Shown here: in pieces, positions 18,139 to 29,204 of the stretch
How the letters are laid out: every line of letters starts with the position of its first letter
How positions within the stretch are numbered: position 1 is the stretch's first letter
NCBI RefSeq assembly: GCF_004358675.1
Contig: NZ_SMZO01000002.1
Span: 62,001-126,000 of the forward strand
Length of the DNA stretch: 64,000 nucleotides
Direction: 5' to 3'
DNA from: Meridianimarinicoccus aquatilis
GTDB lineage: Bacteria; Pseudomonadota; Alphaproteobacteria; Rhodobacterales; Rhodobacteraceae
Program-made: the position numbers and the translations under genes
Notes under the pieces: generated by a model
Databases searched by the model: none
The model's input: the letters and a program-made list of their open reading frames with translations, nothing else
Told to the model about the DNA's origin: nothing

Positions 18139-20622
18139 TTATGGTCTCGGTTGTAAGGTCGTGATCCCGGCGGCGCCCGCTTCGGCCAGTGCGGGGTCAA
18201 GTGACATGGGGATGTATTCGCCCCGGCGCCACCGTTCACCGAGATTGTCATAGAAGCGGGAGAACGGGTGCCCTGACTGACCCGTTGAACTGATAAAGAC
18301 CGAACTGTCAGGGTCGGCCATGTCATACACACCGCGATAGGCAGCGCCATGAACATTTGCGAAGGGCGTGTCCCCGGTGCCAGCGGTGCGCCCCCGCATC
18401 AAAGTGTGGTTACCGCCGCCGGTGGCGTAGCGGATATTCACCAACCAGCCGAGGCCCGGCACGTCACCCAGAACTTCGTGATCGAGTTGCGCCATGTGCG
18501 CTTCGCCCCAGTTCAGGCTTTCCAGCGTGCCGCCATAGGTCTCGTCGATCCAGACGAGTGCATCGTCCAGTGCCAACCGGGCCATTTGCACACAGGTTTC
18601 GACCTCTGCCGATTGTTTCACATCACACCATGTTCCGGCGGAATTCACATCACGCAAAACCCGTTCCAAAAACAAGGGGTCCGGATGTGAGAATTCTGCC
18701 GCAAGGGTTGCCCCAAGCTCGTCCGTGATCAAACGCTGGTTCAGCGCGCGTACCCACGCCGCATAAATCAGGGGCTCTGCCCGATGGGCATTCATCTCGC
18801 CGTTCCAATCTGCAAGCAAATCCAATGCATCGCGCCTGCGCCGTTCGGCGGTGCCTTGCGGGGCGGCCTCACCGACGAACCACAAGTCGCGCCCCATTAG
18901 TGGCAGAAGGGTCCGCGCAGCGGGACTGACCGTATCAAGTTGCGTTTCGACGAAACTGTCACGGCTATGGACCGGGCGGTCTTGCATCAGGGTTTCCCAC
19001 CGCGTGATACGCAAGCTGTCGCCCCAACTGTGGCTCACATGCAGGGGGAAGGGCCGTTCAATAAACTTGTTGTTGGTGTTGCCGATAATGCCGCTGGCCG
19101 GATCTTCGAAACGGGGATTCAGATCGTATGAGAACATTCCCTGCCAGTGGTTTTCCGCTCGCCAACCAGGGCTTGGCAAACGGCCAAGCGAGTCGTGCAT
19201 CGCCGACCGGCGCGGCATCGATCCAATCATCTGCATGGCGATATGCTCGCGGTCGACCAGCATCAGGTTCTGTGCCGGGGCTACGTGACGTTCCATAGCG
19301 GCCAGTCCCTGCGCCACGTCAGGGGCCCGCATGAGCGCCATAGCCGCCGACATGGAGGTGTCCGCGCCGTTCAACACTGTCCACGCGATAGATGGGACAT
19401 GCCCGGCTGGCGTCACCTTGGACAGATCAAAGCTGTCGATCGGTAGGACCGGGCCTCGATCTGTCCACTGAAGTCGAAGTGTAACCGGCGCGGAGTCTTT
19501 CACGCGGATCACGCTACTTTCAGTGCGAAAAGGAACGTATTCACCGGCTGGCGTGAGATAGCGCGAGGTGTCCGCCGGATCGAGCCGTTCAAGATACACG
19601 TCGAGATCGTCAAGATAAGCGGTGGTCAGGCCCCATGCCAACCGTTCACTGCGACCGGCAAGCACAACGGGCAATCCGGGGATGGTTCCGCCAATCACAC
19701 CGCCATCTTGCAACCCCAGATGCGCAAGATACCAGATTGACGGAGCTGTCAGTCCCAAATGGGGATCGTTGGCCAAAAGGGTGCTGCCTGTGGTGCTACG
19801 GGCCGGGGCGGCGGCCCAGACATTGGATGCCCCCGAAAATTCGGCGCGTTTCAACGGCGAGAGCGGATCGTCGCGGAAATCAGGCGCGGCGCTTGGCGCA
19901 CCGGCCATGCGGCGCAGTGCTGGATCCTGCAACCAGGCAAGATCGGGCAAAGCGGCAATGCCGTCGCCGGGGACATCTGGCAAAAGATCAAGAAGGCGCT
20001 CTGGCGGCAACATAAGAGCGGCGCGGGCCCGTTTCACTTCACGGTCAAGATGGGACGACAGTTGAAGCCCCATAAGCTTTATCACGGCGATGCTGTCCGC
20101 AGGTTGCCACGGAGCGATTTGGGCATCGAACAGAAAAAACTCGGGCGCACCGCGGCCAAGAGCGTTTTCATTCACCGTGGAAATCCACGCATTCACGCCG
20201 GCCGAATATGCATCCAGCGCGCTACGGGTGCTGTCATCTTGTGCTTCGACCGACCGTGCAGCGAGGCGATACAGGTCAAACCGTCTGAGTGCTTCGTCAA
20301 TCTTCAGGGTTCGCGTGCCGAAAAGCTCGGACAGGCGCCCCTGTGCCGTGCGACGCAACATGGTCATCTGCCAAAGACGATCCTGAGCATGCACAAAGCC
20401 GAGCCCAAAGAAACTATCCGCGTCGGTTTCGCCGAAGATATGCGGCACCCCGGCGGTATCACGCACGATGCGCACAGGCGCCGTGACGCCTGGAACGGAA
20501 TATGTGGCGTCATAGTCGGGTAGCGACCGAGACACGAGATAATAGGCAAGCCCAAGCCCAACCGATAGGACTACCATCAAGGCAATCACCAGCCGCAGCA
20601 TCCAGCTGAATACCTTTGTCAT
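18139..20622 (-). CDS. Penicillin acylase family protein (Ntn hydrolase)
   Basis: Exported amidase precursor of 827 residues. An N-terminal membrane segment (about 8-30) is followed by the alpha-subunit region, then the autocatalytic cleavage site in FSGASNVWA. Ser266 would become the N-terminal nucleophile of the beta subunit. Family members hydrolyse beta-lactam side chains or N-acyl homoserine lactones; which substrate applies cannot be read from sequence. A short inverted repeat (CATAACC/GGTTATG, 18124-18143) spans its stop codon. It starts 32 bases after the SYLF gene on the same strand. Confidence 0.9.
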   Translation of the reverse strand: MTKVFSWMLRLVIALMVVLSVGLGLAYYLVSRSLPDYDATYSVPGVTAPVRIVRDTAGVPHIFGETDADSFFGLGFVHAQDRLWQMTMLRRTAQGRLSELFGTRTLKIDEALRRFDLYRLAARSVEAQDDSTRSALDAYSAGVNAWISTVNENALGRGAPEFFLFDAQIAPWQPADSIAVIKLMGLQLSSHLDREVKRARAALMLPPERLLDLLPDVPGDGIAALPDLAWLQDPALRRMAGAPSAAPDFRDDPLSPLKRAEFSGASNVWAAAPARSTTGSTLLANDPHLGLTAPSIWYLAHLGLQDGGVIGGTIPGLPVVLAGRSERLAWGLTTAYLDDLDVYLERLDPADTSRYLTPAGEYVPFRTESSVIRVKDSAPVTLRLQWTDRGPVLPIDSFDLSKVTPAGHVPSIAWTVLNGADTSMSAAMALMRAPDVAQGLAAMERHVAPAQNLMLVDREHIAMQMIGSMPRRSAMHDSLGRLPSPGWRAENHWQGMFSYDLNPRFEDPASGIIGNTNNKFIERPFPLHVSHSWGDSLRITRWETLMQDRPVHSRDSFVETQLDTVSPAARTLLPLMGRDLWFVGEAAPQGTAERRRRDALDLLADWNGEMNAHRAEPLIYAAWVRALNQRLITDELGATLAAEFSHPDPLFLERVLRDVNSAGTWCDVKQSAEVETCVQMARLALDDALVWIDETYGGTLESLNWGEAHMAQLDHEVLGDVPGLGWLVNIRYATGGGNHTLMRGRTAGTGDTPFANVHGAAYRGVYDMADPDSSVFISSTGQSGHPFSRFYDNLGERWRRGEYIPMSLDPALAEAGAAGITTLQPRP

Positions 20623-20654
20623 GCCGACTCCCTGCCTGTCTGGCTTGTGCTGCC

Positions 20655-21200
20655 CTAGCGCAGAATGCGGGTGTACTTGGTACCTTGGATCGTGGCACCC
20701 GCCATAAGGCCCTGACGCGCGAACAGGAAGGCGACTGACGAATTCTGCGTAACCGTGCTGGCTGACAGGCCTGCCCCTTGCTGCCCGCCGGTCAATTCCG
20801 CCTCGGCGCCGCCGGTCCAGCCCGGCGATGTGCGGAAACGGCGCAGGGCAGTAGGTGTCAGAAAGAAGATGACATAGGCAAACTGTTGTGCGCCGATCTG
20901 AAAGCCAATGCTGCCTTGCGTGGCCGAATAGTATTCGACCGTCACGTCATCGATCTGCAAAGCGCCTTCGCCATAGCTTCCGCCGACAATGAAACCGGCT
21001 TCGCCAATCATCGGCATGACCAGTTTGCCGATGGCTTTGTCACGCAACTGAACAGTTTCCGGATATGTTTCGTACAGATATGACAGCGCGTTTGTAACGC
21101 GGCGATCGATGACTTCTGCACCACCAGACCCTTGGGATGTGTCACAGGCGGCCAGCGCTGCTGCGCCAAGAACCACGCTGCGGCGGGTGAAATTTGTCAT
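20655..21200 (-). CDS. SYLF/YSC84-domain lipoprotein
   Basis: Probable exported lipid-binding protein of 181 residues. The N-terminus MTNFTRRSVVLGAAALAAC combines a twin-arginine-like RR with a lipobox LAAC (Cys19), so it is likely a lipoprotein. The rest matches the SYLF (YSC84-like) pattern, with GEAGFIVGGSYGEG and ATQGSIGFQIGAQ. The start at 21200 was chosen over 21257 because the signal peptide begins there. It is upstream of the penicillin-acylase gene and may be co-transcribed. Specific function unknown. Confidence 0.82.
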   Translation of the reverse strand: MTNFTRRSVVLGAAALAACDTSQGSGGAEVIDRRVTNALSYLYETYPETVQLRDKAIGKLVMPMIGEAGFIVGGSYGEGALQIDDVTVEYYSATQGSIGFQIGAQQFAYVIFFLTPTALRRFRTSPGWTGGAEAELTGGQQGAGLSASTVTQNSSVAFLFARQGLMAGATIQGTKYTRILR

Positions 21201-21349
21201 GCTCGTGTGCCTCTTGATGTGTGGCCGTTGGCCGATCGTGCGCGTGTTCCCGCGCATTAAAGGGCAGTTTACCGTCCACGAGCGGCGGTGTCATGTGCTG
21301 CTTTGCAGAAATCTGCCGACCGGCGGAGGGCCGCTTTACCCAAAGGGCG

Positions 21350-22396
<1,047 letters not shown>

Positions 22397-22475
22397 TCAA
22401 GATGAAGTGTCCGGGGCTGGGCATTTGGCCGCTGAGGCGTTAGCACAGCGCAATCAGCCAGTGTGGAGATGTGAC

Positions 22476-22991
22476 GTGGCAACGAGTATCTGGGACCTGA
22501 TAGATGTGGGATCGTTCTCGAGCCTTTGGTTTTGGTTGTTTCTCGGGGTCTTTTGGACCCGCATCATGCAAGCGCCCATGGGAGTTCCGGTCGATCTGGT
22601 GCATCGTGCGCAGGGCGGCAGCATCAACGCGCAAACCGATCTGGAAACACTAAGTGGTCTGAAGATTCATCACGAGTTGGCAATGGCAGGGAGGCCCGCT
22701 CGGATATGGCGCGTTGGGGGATGGGCCTTTGCGCTTGGGCTGCTGGCGGGCTTGTCTTTTATTTACGGGCTCGAATTGGCACAGGCCGGATTTGCGCTGC
22801 TGTTTCCCTGCGCGGCGGTGAGGCTGCTTGAGGCCCGTGCAGCACGGCTTATGGCGCATGTGCCCGACATGGATGCGCTTGTGCGCGCGCATACGGTTTT
22901 GCGCAGGCAGGTTCAGAGCATCGGCATCGCAGCGGTGTTTTTCACGGCCATTTTCGGGATGCTTCGGGTGCTGTCAAATGCGATGCAGTGA
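22476..22991 (+). CDS. Rhodobacteraceae membrane protein (often labelled 'component of SufBCD complex')
   Basis: 171 residues with hydrophobic segments near 12-30, 78-98 and 145-165. The opening IWDLIDVGSFSSLWFWL resembles a family widely found in Rhodobacteraceae and annotated as a component of the SufBCD complex; no suf gene is nearby and nothing in the sequence shows Fe-S function, so that label should be treated as tentative. GTG 22476 was chosen because GGAG lies eight bases upstream; an ATG at 22371 would add 35 non-conserved residues overlapping the hemB promoter region. Confidence 0.7.
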   Translation: MATSIWDLIDVGSFSSLWFWLFLGVFWTRIMQAPMGVPVDLVHRAQGGSINAQTDLETLSGLKIHHELAMAGRPARIWRVGGWAFALGLLAGLSFIYGLELAQAGFALLFPCAAVRLLEARAARLMAHVPDMDALVRAHTVLRRQVQSIGIAAVFFTAIFGMLRVLSNAMQ

Positions 22992-23064
22992 TGCCCTTGA
23001 CATGCCGGGGCGCGATTGTACGTCCGTAGCCTTCTGATCTCTAAGACCGTACGGGGACAATGAC

Positions 23065-26000
23065 ATGGCGCATGGCGCATCTCAGGCAATCATAACAGGC
23101 GGCGCGCCAGAAGGGTATGACGCCAGTCTTGTCCTGCGTGAGGTGGACAAAGCAGCGGGGCCTGTCATTCATGTGGCCCGAGACGACAAGCGGCTTGAGG
23201 CTATGCGCGCTGCGCTTGCCTTCTTTGCGCCGAGCATGCCGGTCCTGGTCTTTCCGGCGTGGGATTGCCTTCCCTACGACCGGATATCCCCCAACGCCGA
23301 TATTTCCGCTGCGCGGATGGCGACATTGGCCGCGCTGGTCCATGGCGCGCCCAAGCAATTTGTTCTGCTGACCACGATCAACGCGGCGACGCAGGCCTTG
23401 CCCGCCCGTGATGTCCTGCGTGAGGCGGCATTCGCGGCGCGGGTTGGCGACCGGTTGGACGAAGCGGCATTGCGCGGATTTTTGGTGCGCATGGGGTTCA
23501 CGCAGGCGCCATCGGTGACCGAACCGGGGGACTATGCGGTGCGCGGGGGCATCATCGACATCTTTCCGCCCGGCGAAGGCGGTCCGGTCCGGCTGGATTT
23601 GTTTGGCGATGTCTTGGACGGCGCGCGCCGTTTTGATCCCGGCACTCAGCGAACCACTGAAAAGCTCGACTACGTAGAATTGGCCCCGGTTTCCGAGATC
23701 ATCTTGGACGACAGCGCGATCACGCGCTTTCGACAGAATTACCGCGTTGAGTTTGGCGCGGTCGGCCGCGATGACCCGCTTTATGAGGCTGTCAGCGCGG
23801 GGCGCAAACACCAAGGCGTCGAACACTGGCTGCCGTTTTTTCACAAGACGCTGGAAACGCTGTTTGATTATCTACCCGGTGCCCCTGTTACGCTGGATGA
23901 TCAGACTGGCCCAACCCGTGCGGCGCGTTGGGAGAGTATCGAAGACCAATACGACACGCGGCGCGAAGCGATGACCGCGAAAGGCCGAATTGACAGTGTT
24001 TACAAGCCCTGTCCGCCGGGGCTGTTGTATCTGGATGATGACGCATGGGCGGCGGCGCTCAGCGATCGGCGGGTTGTTCAGTTTCATCCTTTGCCGCAAC
24101 CCAGCGGGCCAAATGTCATCGATGCGGGCGGACGGATCGGCCGCGACTTCTTATTGGAACGCCAGCAACGTGAAGTAAGCCTTTTCAAAGCGTTGGCGGA
24201 TCACGTTCAAGTGTGCCGCAAGAAAAGTGCTGTCGTCATCGCAAGTTATTCCGACGGGGCCCGCGAACGCCTTTTGGGTCTGATGGCTGATGAAGGTCTG
24301 GGTGATGTAAGCGAAATCAAGGACTTTCGGGATGTTCCTGATGCGTCGGGCGGCATATTTCTGACGGTTTGGGGGCTTGAGCACGGGTTTGTCGCCGATG
24401 GGCTGACAGTCATCTCTGAACAGGACGTTCTGGGCGACCGGCTGGTGCGCAGCACCAAGCGCAAACGCCGGGCCGAGAATTTCCTGACCGAAGCGCAAAG
24501 CCTGAGCCCCGGCGATTTGGTGGTTCATGTGGATCACGGCGTCGGGCGATACACAGGGCTAGAGGTCGTCACCGCAATGGGCGCGGCGCATGAATGCGTG
24601 GCGCTGGAATACGCCGGGGGGGACCGCCTTTACCTACCCGTCGAGAACATTGAACTGCTGTCGCGCTTTGGCCATGATGAAGGGCTGCTCGATAAGCTGG
24701 GCGGCGGCGCGTGGCAGGCCAAGAAGGCCCGCCTGAAAGAGCGCATTCGCGAGATTGCCGACAGGCTCATTCGCATCGCTGCCGAACGCGCCCTGCGCCG
24801 CGCCCCGATCATGGAGCCGCCCGACGGCATGTGGGATGCGTTCTGCGCGCGCTTTCCCTATCAGGAAACAGACGACCAGCTGAACGCGATCAACGACTCC
24901 CTTTCCGATCTGCAAAGCGGTCAACCGATGGACAGGTTGATTTGCGGCGATGTGGGTTTCGGCAAGACCGAGGTGGCGCTTCGCGCGGCGTTCGTGGCGG
25001 CCATGTCTGGCGCGCAGGTTGCCGTGATTGCGCCAACGACGCTGCTCGCGCGCCAGCACGCGCAAGAATTCCGCGAGCGTTTTCGCGGCTTTCCTCTTGA
25101 GGTGCGGCATCTGTCGCGCTTTGTGTCCGCCAAAGAGGCCGCCGCGACCAGGGCCGGTCTGGCCGATGGCACCGTTGACATTGTCATTGGCACTCATGCG
25201 CTGCTGGCGAAAACGGTGAAGTTCCGTAATCTTGGGATGCTGGTGATCGACGAAGAACAGCGCTTTGGCGTCGGGCATAAGGAAAAGCTCAAGGCGTTGC
25301 GCACCGATGTGCATGTGCTGACGCTGACCGCCACGCCAATTCCGCGCACACTGCAACTGTCACTGTCGGGTGTGCGGGATCTGTCGATCATCGGCACGCC
25401 GCCGGTAGATCGTTTGGCGATCCGCACTTACGTTTCGGAATTCGACGGGGTCACGGCGCGCGAGGCGCTGCTGCGGGAACATTACCGGGGTGGGCAATCC
25501 TTTGTCGTTGTGCCGCGGATCAAGGACCTGCCTGAGATCGAAGAGTTTCTGCGCGATCACGTGCCGGAGGTCAGTTACGTCGTGGCGCATGGTCAGATGG
25601 CCGCCGGCGAACTTGATGACCGGATGAACGCATTTTACGACGGCAAGTACGACGTGCTTCTGGCGACGACGATTGTCGAATCTGGTTTGGACATTCCAAC
25701 GGCAAACACGATGATTATTCACCGGGCCGATATGTTTGGTCTGTCGCAGCTTTATCAAATCCGGGGCCGGGTGGGTCGGTCCAAGACCCGCGCCTATGCG
25801 TATCTGATGACCAAGCCGCGCAGTCCGCTCACGCCTGCCGCGGAAAAACGGCTGCGTGTTCTCGGCTCTCTCGATAGTCTTGGCGCAGGCTTTACCCTTG
25901 CGTCACAGGACCTTGATATCCGCGGCGCGGGTAATCTTATTGGCGAAGAACAGTCCGGCCAGATGCGCGAGGTCGGCTATGAGTTGTATCAAAGCATGCT

Positions 26001-26526
26001 GGAAGAAGCCGTGTCCAAGATCCGGGCAGGGGAACTGGAAGGGCTTACGGATGATGATGGGCAATGGGCCCCACAGATTAATCTTGGCGTGCCGGTTCTG
26101 ATCCCGGAAGAGTTTGTGCCTGATCTGGATACCCGGTTGGGGCTTTACCGGCGCCTGTCGGGACTGACGAGCAAGGTTGAACTGGAAGGTTTCGCCGCAG
26201 AACTGATTGATCGATTTGGGAAGCTCCCACGCGAGGTGAACACCTTGCTTCTGGTGATCCGCATCAAGGCCGAATGTAAAAAAGCCGGCATTGCACGTCT
26301 GGATGCCGGGCCAAAGGGGGCCACGATCCAGTTCCACAATGACAAGTTTCCAAACCCTCAGGGGTTGGTGGACTTCGTGCACGATCAAAAGGGGTTGGCA
26401 AAGGTGCGCGACAACAAGATCGTGGTGCGGCGGGACTGGGCCAAGGAATCGGACAAGATCAAAGGGTCGTTCGCGATTGCCCGCGACTTGTCGGCGAAAG
26501 CGGGGCGCCCCAAAAAGGCAATTTAG
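23065..26526 (+). CDS. mfd: Transcription-repair coupling factor Mfd
   Basis: ATP-dependent translocase that removes RNA polymerase stalled at DNA damage and recruits UvrA. 1153 residues: UvrB-like N-terminal domains, the polymerase-interaction domain (GDLVVHVDHGVGRYTGLE), then helicase motifs GDVGFGKTEVALR, VIDEEQRFGVGHKE and TATPIPRTLQ, and a C-terminal TRCF domain. A TTGACA at 22997 is a possible -35 element but no convincing -10 follows. The 3' end converges with the exonuclease gene. Confidence 0.98.
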   Translation: MAHGASQAIITGGAPEGYDASLVLREVDKAAGPVIHVARDDKRLEAMRAALAFFAPSMPVLVFPAWDCLPYDRISPNADISAARMATLAALVHGAPKQFVLLTTINAATQALPARDVLREAAFAARVGDRLDEAALRGFLVRMGFTQAPSVTEPGDYAVRGGIIDIFPPGEGGPVRLDLFGDVLDGARRFDPGTQRTTEKLDYVELAPVSEIILDDSAITRFRQNYRVEFGAVGRDDPLYEAVSAGRKHQGVEHWLPFFHKTLETLFDYLPGAPVTLDDQTGPTRAARWESIEDQYDTRREAMTAKGRIDSVYKPCPPGLLYLDDDAWAAALSDRRVVQFHPLPQPSGPNVIDAGGRIGRDFLLERQQREVSLFKALADHVQVCRKKSAVVIASYSDGARERLLGLMADEGLGDVSEIKDFRDVPDASGGIFLTVWGLEHGFVADGLTVISEQDVLGDRLVRSTKRKRRAENFLTEAQSLSPGDLVVHVDHGVGRYTGLEVVTAMGAAHECVALEYAGGDRLYLPVENIELLSRFGHDEGLLDKLGGGAWQAKKARLKERIREIADRLIRIAAERALRRAPIMEPPDGMWDAFCARFPYQETDDQLNAINDSLSDLQSGQPMDRLICGDVGFGKTEVALRAAFVAAMSGAQVAVIAPTTLLARQHAQEFRERFRGFPLEVRHLSRFVSAKEAAATRAGLADGTVDIVIGTHALLAKTVKFRNLGMLVIDEEQRFGVGHKEKLKALRTDVHVLTLTATPIPRTLQLSLSGVRDLSIIGTPPVDRLAIRTYVSEFDGVTAREALLREHYRGGQSFVVVPRIKDLPEIEEFLRDHVPEVSYVVAHGQMAAGELDDRMNAFYDGKYDVLLATTIVESGLDIPTANTMIIHRADMFGLSQLYQIRGRVGRSKTRAYAYLMTKPRSPLTPAAEKRLRVLGSLDSLGAGFTLASQDLDIRGAGNLIGEEQSGQMREVGYELYQSMLEEAVSKIRAGELEGLTDDDGQWAPQINLGVPVLIPEEFVPDLDTRLGLYRRLSGLTSKVELEGFAAELIDRFGKLPREVNTLLLVIRIKAECKKAGIARLDAGPKGATIQFHNDKFPNPQGLVDFVHDQKGLAKVRDNKIVVRRDWAKESDKIKGSFAIARDLSAKAGRPKKAI

Positions 26527-26557
26527 ACGTCGAAGGGGCTGATCTGTTTGCGGACGA

Positions 26558-27586
26558 TCATGCAGAAGGTTCGTTTTGGGGCGGCGTCTGGGTGTCGTCT
26601 TCGATTTCGCCAAATTGCGTGGGAACGATCTGTGCATCAATGCCGCGAGATGTCAGCCACCGTGAAAAGACATCCGTGTATCCGTGCGTGACGAACACAC
26701 GCTCGGCCCCTGTGGCATCGATGGCTGTGTTCAGTCCGGACCAATCCGCGTGATCCGAAATGATGAAGCCACGGTCGGCTGCCCGGCGGCGCCGAACCCC
26801 GCGCAGTGCCATCCAGCCCGATGCAAACGCGGTCGAAACCGGGCCAAAGCGGCGCAGCCAAGTGCCTGCCATCGCCGAGGGCGGGGCGAGCAGCAGGGCA
26901 CCGGGGTGGGTTTTTGCGGATACCTCTGCCGTGGCGCGCGTTGTCTGGTGCAGTGGTAGTCCCTGACCGCGTAGCACGTCGTTGGTGCCTTCTATCGCTG
27001 CGTGACACAGGATCGGCCCCTGACATGGGTCCAGCATCGACAACAGCCGCTGCGCTTTTCCAAGCGAGTAACACCCCAGAACGGCGGTGCGGCCCTGGGC
27101 CGCGCAGCCTTTCCACCAGTCGGAAATCTCGGCGGCAATTTCAGTTTGCTGCGCCCAGCGGAAGACTGGCAGGCCGAATGTGCATTCGCTTATGAACGCG
27201 TGGCACGGAAGGGGAACGAATGCGGTGCTCAGCCCGTCATCTTCAGTTTTGTAGTCTCCAGAGACCACCCAGACCTCGCCGCCCACTTCGACCCGGATCT
27301 GGGCCGATCCTGGAACATGCCCCGCCGGGTGAAACGAGACGGCCGCGCTGCCAACCATGACCGTCTGACCGTAAGGGACAGTTTGCAATGGGATGTTGCC
27401 AAGCCTGAACTTCAGAACGGGCGCTGCAAGATCGGTTGCAAGGTAACTGCCGTGTCCCGCGCGCGCATGGTCAGCGTGCCCATGGGTGATCAAAGCCCGA
27501 GGCACCGGGCGCCACGGATCAATATAAAAGTCGCCGCTGGGGCAATAAATGCCCTTATCGGTGAAGGTGAGCACGTCGCCGGTCAT
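26558..27586 (-). CDS. DNA-ligase-associated metallo-beta-lactamase-fold exonuclease
   Basis: 342 residues of the MBL/beta-CASP family (Artemis/SNM1-like). It has the metal motif HGHADHARAG, then AGHVPGSAQI, SGDYKTE and ISDHADW. This subgroup is usually encoded beside an ATP-dependent DNA ligase and a ligase-associated Lhr-type helicase, but neither gene is adjacent here; it stands alone between mfd and the Anbu operon. A DNA repair nuclease role is inferred. The start at 27586 fits the family N-terminus; 27688 would add 34 unrelated residues. Confidence 0.85.
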   Translation of the reverse strand: MTGDVLTFTDKGIYCPSGDFYIDPWRPVPRALITHGHADHARAGHGSYLATDLAAPVLKFRLGNIPLQTVPYGQTVMVGSAAVSFHPAGHVPGSAQIRVEVGGEVWVVSGDYKTEDDGLSTAFVPLPCHAFISECTFGLPVFRWAQQTEIAAEISDWWKGCAAQGRTAVLGCYSLGKAQRLLSMLDPCQGPILCHAAIEGTNDVLRGQGLPLHQTTRATAEVSAKTHPGALLLAPPSAMAGTWLRRFGPVSTAFASGWMALRGVRRRRAADRGFIISDHADWSGLNTAIDATGAERVFVTHGYTDVFSRWLTSRGIDAQIVPTQFGEIEDDTQTPPQNEPSA

Positions 27587-27784
27587 GGTTTCTTTTCGGC
27601 TGAGTGGTGATCGGCATGCAACCGGGTCGGGCGCGCAAACCGCATGAACGATTAAAAAATAGGCTTCCGCGGCGGCATAATTGTGCAATTGTTAAGGGGG
27701 ATTGCCTTTCTGAGCGTGGCGTCCTTTCCTGTCCATGAAGCGCGTGCGAGGCAGGCCGAACCAAACGGGGACAGAAAAGACCAT

Positions 27785-29200
27785 ATGGCACCCAACTATT
27801 TTAATGAGATGTTCACTGATGGCGCGATTCGCCAGCCCTATGCCGGACTTGAGTCTTGGCAACGCGGCATGCCGGATGAATTGCGTAACCTGAAACAAGC
27901 CGAGGCCGAGGCGCTCTTTCGACGAATTGGCATCACCTTTGCGGTGTATGGCGAAGGGGGCGATCCAGACCGGTTGATTCCGTTCGACATGTTCCCGCGC
28001 GTGTTCACCAATCGCGAATGGGGGAAGTTATCGCGCGGCGTCAAACAGCGTGCGCGTGCGCTGAATGCGTTCTTGGCGGATGTTTATGATCGCGGTGAAA
28101 TCGTCCGTGCGGGCCGTGTTCCGGCAAGGTTGGTTTATCAAAACGAAGCGTTTGAAAAGGCCGTTGTCGGAATCAAGCCGCCGCGATCTGTGTTCAGCCA
28201 CATTGTCGGGATCGATCTTGTGCGCACCGGTCCAGACGAGTTCTTCGTTCTCGAAGACAACTGCCGGACACCGTCGGGCGTGTCGTACATGTTGGAAAAC
28301 CGCGAAATCATGATGCGGATGTTTCCAAGCCTGTTTCGCGAAAACCGGATTGAGCCTGTGGAAAGCTACCCAGAGGTTCTGCGCCGAACTTTGGCGTCGG
28401 TAGCGCCCCAGAAATGCGATGGCGAGCCAAACGTCGTGATTCTGACGCCTGGCCATTTCAACTCGGCCTATTACGAACATTCGTTCCTGGCCGACATGAT
28501 GGGTGTCGAACTGGTCGAAGGTCAGGACCTTTATGTTGATGGCGACTATTGCTGGATGCGGACCACAGAAGGCCCGCGCAAAGTCGATGTAATATATCGC
28601 AGAATCGATGACGCCTTTATTGATCCGCTGTGTTTCCGTCCTGACAGCATGTTAGGTGTACCGGGGTTGATGAATGTCTATCGCTCGGGCGGTGTGGCCA
28701 TTGCATCCGCACCGGGTGCCGGAGTGGCGGATGACAAGGCGATCTATACGTTCGTTCCTGAGATGATCCGCTTTTATCTGGGTGAAACACCGATCCTGAA
28801 AAACGTTCCCACATGGCAGTGTGCCAAGAAGGACGAGTGCAAGTATGTCCTTGAAAACCTGCACGATATCGTGGTGAAGGAAGTGCACGGCTCTGGCGGG
28901 TATGGCATGCTCATCGGACCACGGGCCACCAAGAGTGAGATAGAATTGTTCGCGACAAAGATCCGTGAGAATCCAAGCAACTACATCGCCCAGCCGACTT
29001 TGGCACTGTCGACATGTCCAACATTCGTCGACGAGGGGATCGCGCCGCGTCACGTTGATTTGCGCCCCTATTGTTTGGTCGGTGAAAAGGTGGAACTGGT
29101 GCCCGGCGGTCTGACGCGCGTGGCCCTGAACGAAGGGTCGCTTGTCGTGAATTCGTCGCAGGGCGGCGGAGTGAAAGACACCTGGGTACTGGCGGAGTGA
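27785..29200 (+). CDS. Circularly permuted ATP-grasp protein of the Anbu operon
   Basis: 471-residue circularly permuted ATP-grasp enzyme (DUF404/DUF407 family), related to amide or peptide ligases. Recognisable stretches include FVLEDNCRTPSGVSYMLENR, FNSAYYEHSFLA and the nucleotide-binding VVKEVHGSGGYGMLIGP. It is the first of four co-directional genes ending in Anbu, a conserved bacterial cluster. It may build or modify a peptide-like product, but no substrate is established. ATG 27785 matches the family start MAPNYFNEM; 27683 would add 34 residues. A divergent promoter region of about 200 bases precedes it. Confidence 0.9.
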   Translation: MAPNYFNEMFTDGAIRQPYAGLESWQRGMPDELRNLKQAEAEALFRRIGITFAVYGEGGDPDRLIPFDMFPRVFTNREWGKLSRGVKQRARALNAFLADVYDRGEIVRAGRVPARLVYQNEAFEKAVVGIKPPRSVFSHIVGIDLVRTGPDEFFVLEDNCRTPSGVSYMLENREIMMRMFPSLFRENRIEPVESYPEVLRRTLASVAPQKCDGEPNVVILTPGHFNSAYYEHSFLADMMGVELVEGQDLYVDGDYCWMRTTEGPRKVDVIYRRIDDAFIDPLCFRPDSMLGVPGLMNVYRSGGVAIASAPGAGVADDKAIYTFVPEMIRFYLGETPILKNVPTWQCAKKDECKYVLENLHDIVVKEVHGSGGYGMLIGPRATKSEIELFATKIRENPSNYIAQPTLALSTCPTFVDEGIAPRHVDLRPYCLVGEKVELVPGGLTRVALNEGSLVVNSSQGGGVKDTWVLAE

Positions 29201-29204
29201 CAAC

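Noticed and set aside
18124-18143. CATAACC/GGTTATG inverted repeat as a terminator
   Set aside because: It overlaps the stop codon of the penicillin-acylase gene and has no adjacent T-run on either strand.
22997-23024. TTGACA as the mfd promoter
   Set aside because: The -35 box is good, but no -10 hexamer at a 16-18 base spacing is convincing.
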